The notes beneath the pieces are model-generated. The model did not search any database and was not told the origin of the DNA. It was given only the letters and a program-made list of their open reading frames with translations. Below, in pieces: positions 27,975-37,330 of a DNA stretch of 64,000 nucleotides. Source of the DNA: JADJXV01 sp964527785 (GTDB lineage: Bacteria > Bacteroidota > Ignavibacteria > Kapaibacteriales > UBA961); contig CAZGNO010000001.1 in NCBI GenBank assembly GCA_964527785.1, forward strand, positions 1 through 64,000, written 5' to 3'. Position 1 is the first letter of the stretch; the number at the start of each line of letters is the position of its first letter. Both the position numbers and the translations under genes were made by a program.

Positions 27975-29339
27975 ATGTCATCCAGCCATACTGTTTGCGC
28001 ACAGGCAACTCCCCCCGGTATTTCGGGCTTAGCTGTCATTCGTCTTTCGGGTGAAGACGCATTTACAATTACGGACAAGTGTTTTCACGGAAAATCCTTA
28101 CTAAATGATGCTCATAGCCATACTATTCATTACGGCAAATTTTATGACAACAGCACCCTCATTGATACCGTAACCGCTTCGGTTTTTCGTGCTCCCCATT
28201 CATATACCGGTGAGAATACTGTGGAGATTGGTTGTCATGGCGGAGTATTTGTAACTAGTAATATTATAAATACATTAATTAAAAATGGTGCAAAAATTGC
28301 AAGACCCGGTGAGTTTACTCAACGTGCCTTTCTTAACGGGAAACTTGACCTAACACAAGTCGAAGCTGTGGCAGATATTATCAATGCTTCGTCTGAACAA
28401 GGATCACACGTTGCAGCTCGCCAATTACTCGGCGGGTTTAAGAAGAAAGTCACTCTGATACGTCAAGAATTACTGTCAATTTGTGCTTTGCTTGAATTGG
28501 AATTAGATTTTTCCCACGAAGATATTGAATTTGTTGATAAAAATCACCTTTCTTCTTTACTCGATAATTCAATTAGCATATGCCGTACTATACTGGAAAG
28601 TTACACATCCGCTTCAATACTCCGTGATGGCTATCGCGTAGGGTTAGTTGGTTTTCCTAATGCCGGTAAATCTACTTTATTCAATGCTTTACTTGATAAA
28701 AAACGCTCTATTGTAAGTCCAGTTGCCGGAACAACTCGTGATTATATTCAGGATTCACTTACACTTAGCGGCATATCAATTCAGATTTATGATACTGCAG
28801 GGCTAAGACATGATTCTACCGATACAGTTGAAATAGAAGGTATCGAATTTACCCGACAGCTTCTCGAAACCAGTAACCTAATTCTTATCATCAATGATAT
28901 ATCTATTTCCCCTACTCACTCTTTATCTCTTTACAAGCAGCTTTCTCTACTATATCCTAATGCATCGCTCTGCTATATACAAAATAAGATTGATACTATA
29001 TCTGATATTTCAATTGATACAAGCGGGTTAAGTTCCTTTTTTGTTTCATCTGTCCAATCTATTGGTATTAAAGAACTTAAAGCTTATATCGAAAAGACGG
29101 CTTCCATGAATATGGATAGAATTAATGATTTTTTACTTAACGCTCGTCACTCAAGTATTCTTACTGAAATTATCCAATCACTTGAAGCAGCCGGTCATTC
29201 CCTTACTGCCCATTATTCAAATGAATATGTTTCTGTAGATGTTCGCAAGGCAATTTATTTACTAGGAGAAATAACCGGTGAAGTTATGAATGAAGAAATT
29301 CTCAACACAATTTTTTCACAGTTTTGTATTGGAAAATAG
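27975..29339 (+). CDS. mnmE: tRNA uridine-5-carboxymethylaminomethyl modification GTPase
   Basis: 454 residues. N-terminal formyl-THF-binding domain (AQATPPGISGLAVIRLSGEDAF), helical domain, an inserted Ras-like G domain with Walker A GFPNAGKST (~226-234), the switch region AGTTRD, DTAGLR and QNKID, and the C-terminal FCIGK with the catalytic Cys. With MnmG it makes the cmnm5 modification at U34 of certain tRNAs. Lies just upstream of mnmG, as near the origin in many bacteria. Confidence 0.97.
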   Translation: MSSSHTVCAQATPPGISGLAVIRLSGEDAFTITDKCFHGKSLLNDAHSHTIHYGKFYDNSTLIDTVTASVFRAPHSYTGENTVEIGCHGGVFVTSNIINTLIKNGAKIARPGEFTQRAFLNGKLDLTQVEAVADIINASSEQGSHVAARQLLGGFKKKVTLIRQELLSICALLELELDFSHEDIEFVDKNHLSSLLDNSISICRTILESYTSASILRDGYRVGLVGFPNAGKSTLFNALLDKKRSIVSPVAGTTRDYIQDSLTLSGISIQIYDTAGLRHDSTDTVEIEGIEFTRQLLETSNLILIINDISISPTHSLSLYKQLSLLYPNASLCYIQNKIDTISDISIDTSGLSSFFVSSVQSIGIKELKAYIEKTASMNMDRINDFLLNARHSSILTEIIQSLEAAGHSLTAHYSNEYVSVDVRKAIYLLGEITGEVMNEEILNTIFSQFCIGK

Positions 29340-29504
29340 TTGCTCTTTGATTTACATCACTTAATCATTAATTTTATATTGTTTTTCAACTATACAACTC
29401 TAAAATTTATTTCTTCAATTTTATTTACTCATATTCTTTTAAGTTGGTATTGAATTTGCGGCTTTTTTTTCACACCTTTCAAAGACTTATTTCAGGTAGA
29501 TTAA

Positions 29505-29520
29505 TGTTTCACGTGAAACA
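29505..29520. other. parS-like centromere site
   Basis: TGTTTCACGTGAAACA is a perfect 16-bp palindrome and matches the conserved bacterial parS (ParB/Spo0J-binding) sequence. It lies 24 bp before the mnmG start. A second site follows mnmG (31429-31444). parA and parB are not in the window. Confidence 0.85.
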
Positions 29521-29543
29521 TTCAAATTGTGTAAATCTCTTAT

Positions 29544-31394
29544 ATGACAAATAATTTTGATGTAATCGTCATTGGCGGCGGGCACGCGGGAATAGAAGCA
29601 AGTGTTGCAACAGCAAAGATGGGTTGCAAAACTGCCCTTTTCTCTATGAATATTCATACTATTGGACGATTGTCTTGTAATCCTTCTATTGGAGGAAGTG
29701 CAAAAGGGCATCTTGCTAAAGAAATTGATGCATTAGGTGGGGTGATGGGCATACTTGCCGATAAAAGTGGTTTACAATTTAAGACATTAAATACATCAAA
29801 AGGTCCTGCTGTCTGGTCAAGCCGCTCGCAAAACGATAAAGATCTTTACCCGCTTTTTGCTCAAGAGCTTTTACTTTCCACTCAAAACTTATCTGTAGTG
29901 AACAGCAATATTAGTGAAATACTAATTACTGATGGAAAAGTTCACGGTGTTTTAACAGAGGATGGTGAAAAAGTTTTTTCAAAATGTGTTGTTCTATGCT
30001 CTGGCACATTTCTAAACGGTATATTATATACCGGCATGAATGGTATTGCCGGAGGGCGGATTAACGAACAATCTTCTGTTTCGATTTCTAAAAATTTGTT
30101 GTCATACGGACTTAAAACTGGGCGATTAAAGACAGGTACTCCTCCTAGAATTGATCGTAATTCTATTGAATTTAGTATGTTAAGTGAGGTTGGAGGTGAT
30201 TTGTATCCAAAACCATTCTCATTTAGAACAATGTCTGTTAAAAATATATTAACCTGTCATCAAACTACAACAAGCGAACGAACACATGATATTCTAAGAA
30301 AAGGTTTTAGCGAATCACCAATGTTTTCAGGGTTAATTGCCGGAAAAGGACCACGATATTGCCCTTCAATAGAGGATAAAATTGATAGATTTTCTGATAA
30401 AACATCACATCAAATACTACTTGAGAGAGAAGGCATTAATACTGATTCGGTTTATGTTAATGGCTTTTCTACCAGTTTGCCGCGTTATATTCAGGAAGAG
30501 GGTCTCCATTCAATAGCCGGTTTGGAGAATTGTAAAGTTCTGAAGTATGGCTATGCAGTTGAGTACGATTATTTCTTTCCAAATCAGTTAACTCCTTCTT
30601 TGGAAACAAAAGAAATTAACGGCTTGTTTTTTGCAGGTCAGATTAACGGAACATCTGGTTATGAAGAAGCTGCAGCACAAGGTATTATAGCAGGAATCAA
30701 TGCAGCACTAAAAATATCAGACAAACCTCCATTTACTCTCAGCAGGGCTGAAGCGTACATTGGAGTAATGATTGATGATCTTATAAATAAGGAATCCGAA
30801 GAACCTTATCGAATATTTACATCACTTGCAGAATATAGATTGCTTCTTCGTCAAGATAATGCTTATAAACGGCTCAGCAGATATGGCTATAAATTGGGCT
30901 TGTTAACTCATAATGAGTTTAGTAAAATTGAGCATAAAGAAAATTTAACCGAAGAGATAATTGGTTTAGCACACGAAACCAAAGCTACACCTACAGCAGT
31001 TAATTCATATTTAGATTCAATCGAAGAATCTCATCTTGTATCTTCAACCAATGTCAATATTATTGCGAAACGCCAAAAAGTTTCACTCGAAGCATTATTT
31101 AGTGTTACCGATACATCTCTGCCTTTCCCGACTGATATTGAATTATTTGAAAAAGCAGAGATAGAGATAAAGTACGAAGGATATATTCAGAGGCAATTAG
31201 CAGAGGTAGCAATGTTTCATGATACAGAAAGCAAGCTAATTCCAAAGGATATTAATTATTCAGCAATTAAATCATTGTCAACCGAAGCCAGAGAAAAGTT
31301 AATCAAAATTAGCCCGGTCTCACTTGGGCAAGCATCCAGAATTGCAGGAGTTTCTTCAACAGATTTAGCAGTTTTGATGCTTTATATTCGCTAG
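29544..31394 (+). CDS. mnmG: tRNA uridine-5-carboxymethylaminomethyl modification enzyme, FAD subunit
   Basis: 616 residues, normal length. It opens with the FAD-binding FDVIVIGGGHAGIEAS, then CNPSIGGSAKGHLAKEIDALGG, LKTGTPPRI, GPRYCPSIEDKI and GQINGTSGYEEAAAQG, and ends in the tRNA-binding helical domain (REKLIKISPVSLGQASRIAGVS). It works with MnmE, 204 nt upstream on the same strand. The gene is flanked on both sides by parS-like sites. Confidence 0.98.
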   Translation: MTNNFDVIVIGGGHAGIEASVATAKMGCKTALFSMNIHTIGRLSCNPSIGGSAKGHLAKEIDALGGVMGILADKSGLQFKTLNTSKGPAVWSSRSQNDKDLYPLFAQELLLSTQNLSVVNSNISEILITDGKVHGVLTEDGEKVFSKCVVLCSGTFLNGILYTGMNGIAGGRINEQSSVSISKNLLSYGLKTGRLKTGTPPRIDRNSIEFSMLSEVGGDLYPKPFSFRTMSVKNILTCHQTTTSERTHDILRKGFSESPMFSGLIAGKGPRYCPSIEDKIDRFSDKTSHQILLEREGINTDSVYVNGFSTSLPRYIQEEGLHSIAGLENCKVLKYGYAVEYDYFFPNQLTPSLETKEINGLFFAGQINGTSGYEEAAAQGIIAGINAALKISDKPPFTLSRAEAYIGVMIDDLINKESEEPYRIFTSLAEYRLLLRQDNAYKRLSRYGYKLGLLTHNEFSKIEHKENLTEEIIGLAHETKATPTAVNSYLDSIEESHLVSSTNVNIIAKRQKVSLEALFSVTDTSLPFPTDIELFEKAEIEIKYEGYIQRQLAEVAMFHDTESKLIPKDINYSAIKSLSTEAREKLIKISPVSLGQASRIAGVSSTDLAVLMLYIR

Positions 31395-31428
31395 TGCTTT
31401 CATAAAATACTTCTGTTTTGAATGATTT

Positions 31429-31444
31429 AGTTCCACGTGGAACA
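31429..31444. other. Second parS-like site
   Basis: AGTTCCACGTGGAACA contains the perfect 14-bp palindrome GTTCCACGTGGAAC; against TGTTCCACGTGGAACA only the first base differs. It lies 35 bp after the mnmG stop. Confidence 0.78.
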
Positions 31445-31594
31445 CTTTTTTGTGTGCAAAAACAGCTGTTTAACGACTTTTTGTCATAAAAAGATGGTTT
31501 AAGAGTGTGCTATCGCAATTTATCCGGTAATTTAGTCAAATGTGGTTTAGATCTCATATATAAAATAATTGTAACTGTTCTGGAAAACTAATTT

Positions 31595-32545
31595 ATGAAC
31601 AAAGAAGAAGCAACACTAATTGCCATAGACGGCGGTGGTTCAAAAACACGTGGAATAATCAAAAGAGCGGATGAGATTCTCTATACTATCGAAGCCGGCA
31701 CAACGCGAATTGGTGCAGTAGGAGTCGGAGAATCTACTGAGAGAGTATTAAATATGGTTAGGGATCTGTGTAACAAGTCCGGTATAGACTCCAGCGAAGT
31801 TGATGCAGTTGTAGTGGGTTTAGCCGGTGTTTGGCTCGAAGAAGAAAAACAGCGTTCAACCCAACTTTTGAAAACATTGGCTCGAAACAGCAAGATTACT
31901 ATCAATGATGTAATGGTAACAAGTGACGCCGAAATTGCTTTGGAAGGAGTATTAGGAGGCAGAAACGGGATTGCTCTCATAGCAGGGACTGGTACAATTA
32001 CCCTTGGGAAAATCAGTAATAAGGAAGTTGTTAGATGCGGAGGATGGGGAATCGAGCTCGATGATGAAGGAAGCGGTGCATGGATAGGTCGTGAAGGTCT
32101 CACTGCAATAGTCAGAGCTGTAGATGGTAGAAGTAAGTCAACTAAACTATTTGATATGCTTGCAGAACGTTATCCAATGGTCAAAAAAGAGCGACCACGA
32201 ACTATAGTGTCCGCCTATTCAGAACGAATGTTTGAATATCAATCCCTTACTCCAATGGTGATGAAATGTGCCGAAGATGGTGATGATGTATGTTATTCAA
32301 TTATTGAAACTTCGGCTCAACATTTAGTTGATGGGATTCTTGCAATTAGACGTCAGTTTAAAAAAACAAATGAAAAAATTGAACTTGCGTGTATGGGCGG
32401 AATGCTGGAAAACGACACCTTACTTTCAAGATTACTTTATAAAAAACTGGAATCAGAAAAAAGTATTAATGTAGTAACCCCCTATGGCTCTGCATTAGAT
32501 GGAGCGGTTTCTTTAGCTTTTAAATTACTTAATGATTTTGAATAA
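31595..32545 (+). CDS. BadF/BadG-type ATPase, N-acetylglucosamine-kinase-like
   Basis: 316 residues of the ASKHA ATPase fold. The phosphate-1 motif is LIAIDGGGSKTRGII at the start, then VVVGLAGVW, GIALIAGTGTITLG and GGWGIELDDEGSGAWIGREGL (phosphate-2/sugar region), as in eukaryotic-type N-acetylglucosamine kinases and their bacterial relatives. It probably phosphorylates an amino sugar, perhaps released in cell-wall recycling; anmK lies ~4 kb away. The outer-membrane protein gene follows by 20 nt. Confidence 0.82.
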   Translation: MNKEEATLIAIDGGGSKTRGIIKRADEILYTIEAGTTRIGAVGVGESTERVLNMVRDLCNKSGIDSSEVDAVVVGLAGVWLEEEKQRSTQLLKTLARNSKITINDVMVTSDAEIALEGVLGGRNGIALIAGTGTITLGKISNKEVVRCGGWGIELDDEGSGAWIGREGLTAIVRAVDGRSKSTKLFDMLAERYPMVKKERPRTIVSAYSERMFEYQSLTPMVMKCAEDGDDVCYSIIETSAQHLVDGILAIRRQFKKTNEKIELACMGGMLENDTLLSRLLYKKLESEKSINVVTPYGSALDGAVSLAFKLLNDFE

Positions 32546-32565
32546 TAACCCTTTGAAGAATAACC

Positions 32566-33858
32566 ATGAAAACCACCATCGCCATTCTATTATTTTATAG
32601 TTGCTTTTTCATATCTACACAGATAAAAGCACAAGAAGGTCCACACGCCAACACATTGACAGTTGAGATGTCTAGGAAACTCTCGTTGGAAATACTTGGA
32701 CCAAACAGTGGACCCTTTATGCAACCATTAGTGACAACATCTAATGCTACTGCAAATTCACGCTTCTTTCGGACTGCATTTGTACCCAAAAAGGTAGATA
32801 AACCCTATTTTCGTTTTGGAATCCATTCAATGTTTGGTTTTGTACGTGATGATCAGAAGACATATACTCCAATAGCTCCAAGAATGACCTTTGAGCAAGT
32901 TTTGGCAGACACATCCACAGCTACAATTTCATTTACATCAGTAACAATTAAAGACACTGCCGGGTTGGTCTTAAATATTCTTAAATATCTTTTTGATAAA
33001 GGTCTTGGTGTTGATTCAGCAAAAAGTGGTCTTAAATTCCCAAAAGAGGCAGCTACAATTTTTGGTAATAGACCTGAGACTTTTTATATAAGCAGACAAT
33101 ACTTTTTAGATCAAATTCAAACGGATGATCCATATTTGGCAGCAATTTTTAGAAGTAACGCACTTAGTCAAGCTACAAAGGACTCTTTGTTGAATGCAAT
33201 CAAAAGCATCCCCGAAAAATTCCCTTTACCTACAGGGGGAAATATAAATTCAGTCTATGCTGCAATTCCGCAGTTAGAAATCGGTTCATTCTATGGCACA
33301 GAATTATTGCTACGGTTTATTCCGCCTATTGAAATTGATAAGAATGTTGGTACTTTTACATTTTGGGGTGTAGGTGTAAAACATAGCATTTCTCAATACT
33401 TTGAAAAAACTCCTTTCGATGCTGCCATTCAATTTGTATATCAAGGAACAAATCTTACAAACAAGGTAGGTGAAACTAATGCAGACCTAAACTCAAATTC
33501 TACAATTTATGACCTAAATATTGAAGCTAGCAAAAGTTTTAAAGGAATAATTGATGTTTTTACGGGGCTTTCATATGAAACAATATCAATTTCAAATTCT
33601 TACAAGTTCTTATTGCCAGTAGAAAAACAAATTGAATTGGGATTATTAAGAAATCCGGGGGTAGGGATACCTGCTGTTCCTGAACCACCGGAATGGCCCG
33701 GAGACCAAAAACCGCAAACAGTCTATAGTAATCTATCCGATGTAAATATTAAATTTGTACTTGGAGTCGCAAAACAAATCGGTCCTGTTACGATTTTTCT
33801 TGACTACAATATCAGCAAATTCAACATCTTCACAGCCGGTGCTGACGTAACATTTTAA
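32566..33858 (+). CDS. Predicted outer-membrane barrel protein, DUF6588-like
   Basis: 430 residues with a signal peptide (IAILLFYSCFFISTQIKAQ). The C-terminal half alternates hydrophobic and polar residues as in beta barrels (TELLLRFIPPIE, TFTFWGVGVKHSISQYF, FDAAIQFVYQGTN, FKGIIDVFTGLSYETISI) and the protein ends on Phe. GVGVKHSISQ fits the DUF6588 group of Bacteroidota membrane proteins, from memory only. Placed 20 nt after the kinase gene, likely one transcript. Function unknown. Confidence 0.72.
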   Translation: MKTTIAILLFYSCFFISTQIKAQEGPHANTLTVEMSRKLSLEILGPNSGPFMQPLVTTSNATANSRFFRTAFVPKKVDKPYFRFGIHSMFGFVRDDQKTYTPIAPRMTFEQVLADTSTATISFTSVTIKDTAGLVLNILKYLFDKGLGVDSAKSGLKFPKEAATIFGNRPETFYISRQYFLDQIQTDDPYLAAIFRSNALSQATKDSLLNAIKSIPEKFPLPTGGNINSVYAAIPQLEIGSFYGTELLLRFIPPIEIDKNVGTFTFWGVGVKHSISQYFEKTPFDAAIQFVYQGTNLTNKVGETNADLNSNSTIYDLNIEASKSFKGIIDVFTGLSYETISISNSYKFLLPVEKQIELGLLRNPGVGIPAVPEPPEWPGDQKPQTVYSNLSDVNIKFVLGVAKQIGPVTIFLDYNISKFNIFTAGADVTF

Positions 33859-33885
33859 GTAGGTGTGTGAATTACATTTAATGTG

Positions 33886-34335
33886 TTATGGTTTTAACGT
33901 GTCTTTTTCTACTCGCCGTAAATAGACTGGAAAAGTATAAACTGAATCGCGCGCATTACTCCAAATCGTGTAATCAATTCGTTGCAATGAATCGGTGAGT
34001 TTTAGAGTGTTGACAGCAAGGCGTATTTTCCCTAAACCAAATGGATTAACAGTTGAATGGATAACTGCTCCATTTGCGCAATAACAGGATGCTTTAACCC
34101 TTTTAATTTCAAGAGGTTGTCCTCCCCTATTCATAATCGTAATATCAGTTGTTACAAACTCGGATGGTGTAAAATCCAGTTGAATAAATGAAGGTTTGAT
34201 TTCAATTTCCGGCGGATAGACTGAATCATTCACAACAGTATTTATATGTATTTCTTTATCATTTTCAGTTGCTGGTAAAAGTTCAATTGAACCAAAAACA
34301 ATAACAGCAGCAAGCAGCAAATTTTGTACTTTCAT
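33886..34335 (-). CDS. Exported DUF1573-type protein
   Basis: 149 residues with an N-terminal hydrophobic signal. The middle (IKPSFIQLDFTPSEFVTTDITIMNRGGQPLEI) followed by KASCYCANG is the DUF1573 pattern, an Ig-like beta domain common in Bacteroidota periplasm/envelope proteins. Role unknown. It lies 19 nt downstream of dapB on the same strand. Confidence 0.78.
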   Translation of the reverse strand: MKVQNLLLAAVIVFGSIELLPATENDKEIHINTVVNDSVYPPEIEIKPSFIQLDFTPSEFVTTDITIMNRGGQPLEIKRVKASCYCANGAVIHSTVNPFGLGKIRLAVNTLKLTDSLQRIDYTIWSNARDSVYTFPVYLRRVEKDTLKP

Positions 34336-34354
34336 ATAATTATTTTATTTTCAA

Positions 34355-35107
34355 TCACCTTACAAGTATTTCGTTAAAAACATTTGTAAAGTCAAACAGC
34401 CCTTTTTTTTTCCAAATCCATCCCGCTGCTTCTAAAGCACCCAAAGCAAATCCTCGCCTGTTCTTCGCTCGATGAGTAAGTTCTATAGTATCGGCTAAAG
34501 AATCTATATAGACAGTATGCGTTCCGGTAACCTCGCCGCCGCGAACAGAGCTAATATGTAATTCATGTTCATTGATTTCTCCATGCATAGTTTCAGAGTT
34601 AATGCTTTTTTTCTTTCTTACTTCTTCCAAAACTATCTCAGCGAGAGATAAAGCTGTTCCGCTCGGACTGTCTATCTTACGTTTATGGTGTATTTCATGA
34701 AGGAAAACATCGTATTCCTCAACGGAGTTAGCCAACATAGCAGCTTGACGAACAACACTAAAGAACATTTGCATCCCAATCGAAAAATTTGAACCGTAAA
34801 CTGCACCTATATCATTATTTTCAACACATTGGTTTATAACGCTAATTCTATCAGCCCATCCTGTTGTACCGATTACAATGTCTTTTTTCATTGCTGCAAT
34901 ATATTGAACATTCTCTACAACTACAGACGGAGTAGAGAAATCAATTGCTACATCAAAATTATCTGGGGATGAATTTGTTAATGGATTATTAATATCGAAA
35001 ATAGTTGTAATCAATATTCCTTTCTCAATAGCAATTCGTTGAATTTCCTTGCCCATAGATCCATAACCTATGAGTGCAATTTTAGGGAAATTTGTTCTAT
35101 TTACCAT
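34355..35107 (-). CDS. dapB: 4-hydroxy-tetrahydrodipicolinate reductase
   Basis: 250 residues. N-terminal Rossmann fold (KIALIGYGSMGKEIQ), AIDFSTP, GTTGW and SNFSIGMQMFF; the catalytic block is EIHHKRKIDSPSGTA with the active His and Lys. It reduces the dihydrodipicolinate precursor with NAD(P)H in lysine/diaminopimelate synthesis, feeding peptidoglycan. It follows the FtsE-like gene by 14 nt. Confidence 0.97.
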   Translation of the reverse strand: MVNRTNFPKIALIGYGSMGKEIQRIAIEKGILITTIFDINNPLTNSSPDNFDVAIDFSTPSVVVENVQYIAAMKKDIVIGTTGWADRISVINQCVENNDIGAVYGSNFSIGMQMFFSVVRQAAMLANSVEEYDVFLHEIHHKRKIDSPSGTALSLAEIVLEEVRKKKSINSETMHGEINEHELHISSVRGGEVTGTHTVYIDSLADTIELTHRAKNRRGFALGALEAAGWIWKKKGLFDFTNVFNEILVR

Positions 35108-35121
35108 AACAGAGTAGTTCC

Positions 35122-35808
35122 TTAAGAGATTGTTTTGGAAGTAGCAGGAATTACTTTCGTAATTTTGCCTTCAAACATTTCTAACCGTGCAGCTTTTGGG
35201 AAACACGCTATTAAATCTGTACTGTGAGTAGATACAATAACAGTAACGCCTTTTTCTGTCTGTTGTTGAATTATTTTTGCAACAGCGATTGTCGAATCTG
35301 AGTCTAAGTTTCCGGTTGGCTCATCGGCAATAAGGAATTCAGGATTATGTATAATTGCACGCGCCAAGGCGACTAAATGTTTCTCTCCCCCTGAGAGTTG
35401 GTGAGGATACTTGTCTCGAAGATGGCTTATTCCGGTATTTAAAAGTACTTCTAAGCATATTTGGTCAATCTCGTTTTTTGGAAATTCATTGACTATTAGC
35501 GGATATAATACATTTTCATACACAGTAGAATGTGGCAGTAACTTACAATCCTGAAAAACAATTCCTGTTTTCCGCAATAATGCGCGCTTTTGGTGGTGCT
35601 TCATAATTGCAGTGTTCTGACCATTCAAAAAAACGGATCCGCTTGAAGGAAAAATATCTGCAAACAATAGTCGAAGTAATGTAGTCTTGCCTGCACCTGT
35701 AGCACCCACCAAAAGTGTGGTTTGACCATCGGGCAGCACACCAGTAATATTTGAAAGTGCGGGAATAACGTCGAATTGGACAGAAACACCGCGAAAATCT
35801 ATATGCAT
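35122..35808 (-). CDS. FtsE-like ABC transporter ATPase
   Basis: About 228 residues from the start at 35808 (MHIDFRGVSVQFD); a longer frame would overlap the anmK start. Walker A is GATGAGKTT, the signature LSGGEKHLVALARAI, Walker B FLIADEPTGNLD, and the switch His is in STHS. The size and the DEPTGNLD motif are those of FtsE/LolD-type ATPases. No FtsX or permease gene is next to it, so the partner is unknown. Divergent from anmK with 20 bp between them. Confidence 0.85.
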   Translation of the reverse strand: MHIDFRGVSVQFDVIPALSNITGVLPDGQTTLLVGATGAGKTTLLRLLFADIFPSSGSVFLNGQNTAIMKHHQKRALLRKTGIVFQDCKLLPHSTVYENVLYPLIVNEFPKNEIDQICLEVLLNTGISHLRDKYPHQLSGGEKHLVALARAIIHNPEFLIADEPTGNLDSDSTIAVAKIIQQQTEKGVTVIVSTHSTDLIACFPKAARLEMFEGKITKVIPATSKTIS

Positions 35809-35828
35809 ATAATTAAAAGAGTTAATAC

Positions 35829-37004
35829 ATGAAACTTCAACAACAAGAATGGTTTTCAACTCCAAGAATCATCTGTGGATTAATGTCGGGTACTTCGCTC
35901 GACGGCATAGATGCAGCAATTGTTGAATTTACAGACCATGCCGGCAAACATACTTTTACACTAAAATCTCAACTCACTTTCCCCTATTCTAATGAAATTA
36001 GAACTGAAATAATTCGGCTCATAGAAAAAAAAAGTGCAATTGCCGATATAAGCTGGTTACATACCGCTATATCTGAGCTCCATGCTACTGCTACGCAAAA
36101 AGCGTGCAAACTTGCCGGAATTTCTCCAAATTTATTGGATGGTGTCGGTTTTCACGGTCAAACTATATGGCATTCACCTACACCAAAGAACAAACTTGGT
36201 CTGACTTTCGGCTCTACTCTCCAGCTTGGCTCTCCATCTGTCCTGGCAACTTTGCTTGATACTCCTGTTGTCGGTGATTTCCGTTCAGCAGATGTTGCTG
36301 TCGGCGGACAAGGTGCTCCACTTGTTCCTATCTTTGATGCTCACTTTTTACGTGAAGAAAATCAAACTATTATTGCATTAAATATCGGAGGCATTGCAAA
36401 TATAACACTATTGCCTCCGTTCGGTAGCAACGAAGCCATCAGAGCATTTGATACAGGACCGGGCAATGTACTCATAGATGCGGCAGCCAGAATGTTTTTC
36501 GGGAAACAATTAGACGAAAGCGGAACAATTGCCGCAGCAGGAAAAACTATCAAGCCAATGCTAGAACAGTTGAAAAATCATTCATTCATAATAAAAAGCC
36601 CGCCAAAGTCAACAGGACGAGAAGACTTTAACCCATCATGGCTTGAAAAACGAATCCGTACAACTTTTCAGCCGTCAATTCCATCCGAAGATGTTGTAAG
36701 AACCATTACTGAGTTTACAGCATGGTCAATAGCAGAAAATATACGTCTGTTTGCTGATCCCACTTCAAAAATCATTGCATCCGGTGGAGGAATACATAAT
36801 AAGACGCTAATGTCAATTTTACAAAATGAATTACCTGATGCAGAAATAGTCACTTCTGATAGTATAGGTATTCCATCAGATGCGAAGGAAGCAATCTGTT
36901 TTGGATATCTTGCCTACAGGACACTCGGTGGATTGAACGGAAATATACCAACAGTTACCGGTGCCAAACGCTCCGTAAAATTGGGGGTAATTGCATTCCC
37001 TTAA
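35829..37004 (+). CDS. anmK: Anhydro-N-acetylmuramic acid kinase
   Basis: 391 residues. The N-terminal IICGLMSGTSLDGIDAAIVEF is diagnostic; VGFHGQTIWH, DFRSADVAVGGQGAPLVP, NIGGIANITLLP, DTGPGNVLID and ASGGGIHN follow as in AnmK. It opens and phosphorylates anhydro-MurNAc to MurNAc-6-phosphate in cell-wall recycling. The probable replication origin begins directly after its stop. Confidence 0.96.
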   Translation: MKLQQQEWFSTPRIICGLMSGTSLDGIDAAIVEFTDHAGKHTFTLKSQLTFPYSNEIRTEIIRLIEKKSAIADISWLHTAISELHATATQKACKLAGISPNLLDGVGFHGQTIWHSPTPKNKLGLTFGSTLQLGSPSVLATLLDTPVVGDFRSADVAVGGQGAPLVPIFDAHFLREENQTIIALNIGGIANITLLPPFGSNEAIRAFDTGPGNVLIDAAARMFFGKQLDESGTIAAAGKTIKPMLEQLKNHSFIIKSPPKSTGREDFNPSWLEKRIRTTFQPSIPSEDVVRTITEFTAWSIAENIRLFADPTSKIIASGGGIHNKTLMSILQNELPDAEIVTSDSIGIPSDAKEAICFGYLAYRTLGGLNGNIPTVTGAKRSVKLGVIAFP

Positions 37005-37330
37005 CATAACTACAATATTTACAAACAGTTAAAATCACACTAGAAGTTTTCAACAGCATTGTCCACAAATCAACATTCTACAAGTGGAAACAATTATTTT
37101 AAGGGTGAACATCTCGAATGGTATGTGAACAAAAAGTATAGTTTCCACATTCCAGTTGAAAACTCTAAACTTATCAACAGTCATTTCCACATACTTTTAA
37201 TCTATCAATAATTTAAGTAACACTCTTTAATTTTTGGATTTATTTACTCTTTTCCACAAAGTTATCCACATTTCCACACGTTATCTTTATTCTTACATTA
37301 AGAAAATTTAAAATTAGAAGATATAAGAGA
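37005..37330. other. Putative replication origin (oriC) with DnaA-box cluster
   Basis: A 326-bp, very AT-rich gap between the convergently read anmK and thiN genes. A perfect DnaA box TTATCCACA is at 37262-37270. One-mismatch boxes are TTGTCCACA (37059-37067), TTATCAACA (37171-37179) and TTTTCCACA (37250-37258); further TTTCCACA cores are at 37142-37149, 37184-37191 and 37271-37278. AT-rich stretches at about 37192-37250 and 37280-37325 could be the unwinding element. Nearby parS sites and the change of gene strand around here agree. dnaA itself is not in the window. Confidence 0.68.
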
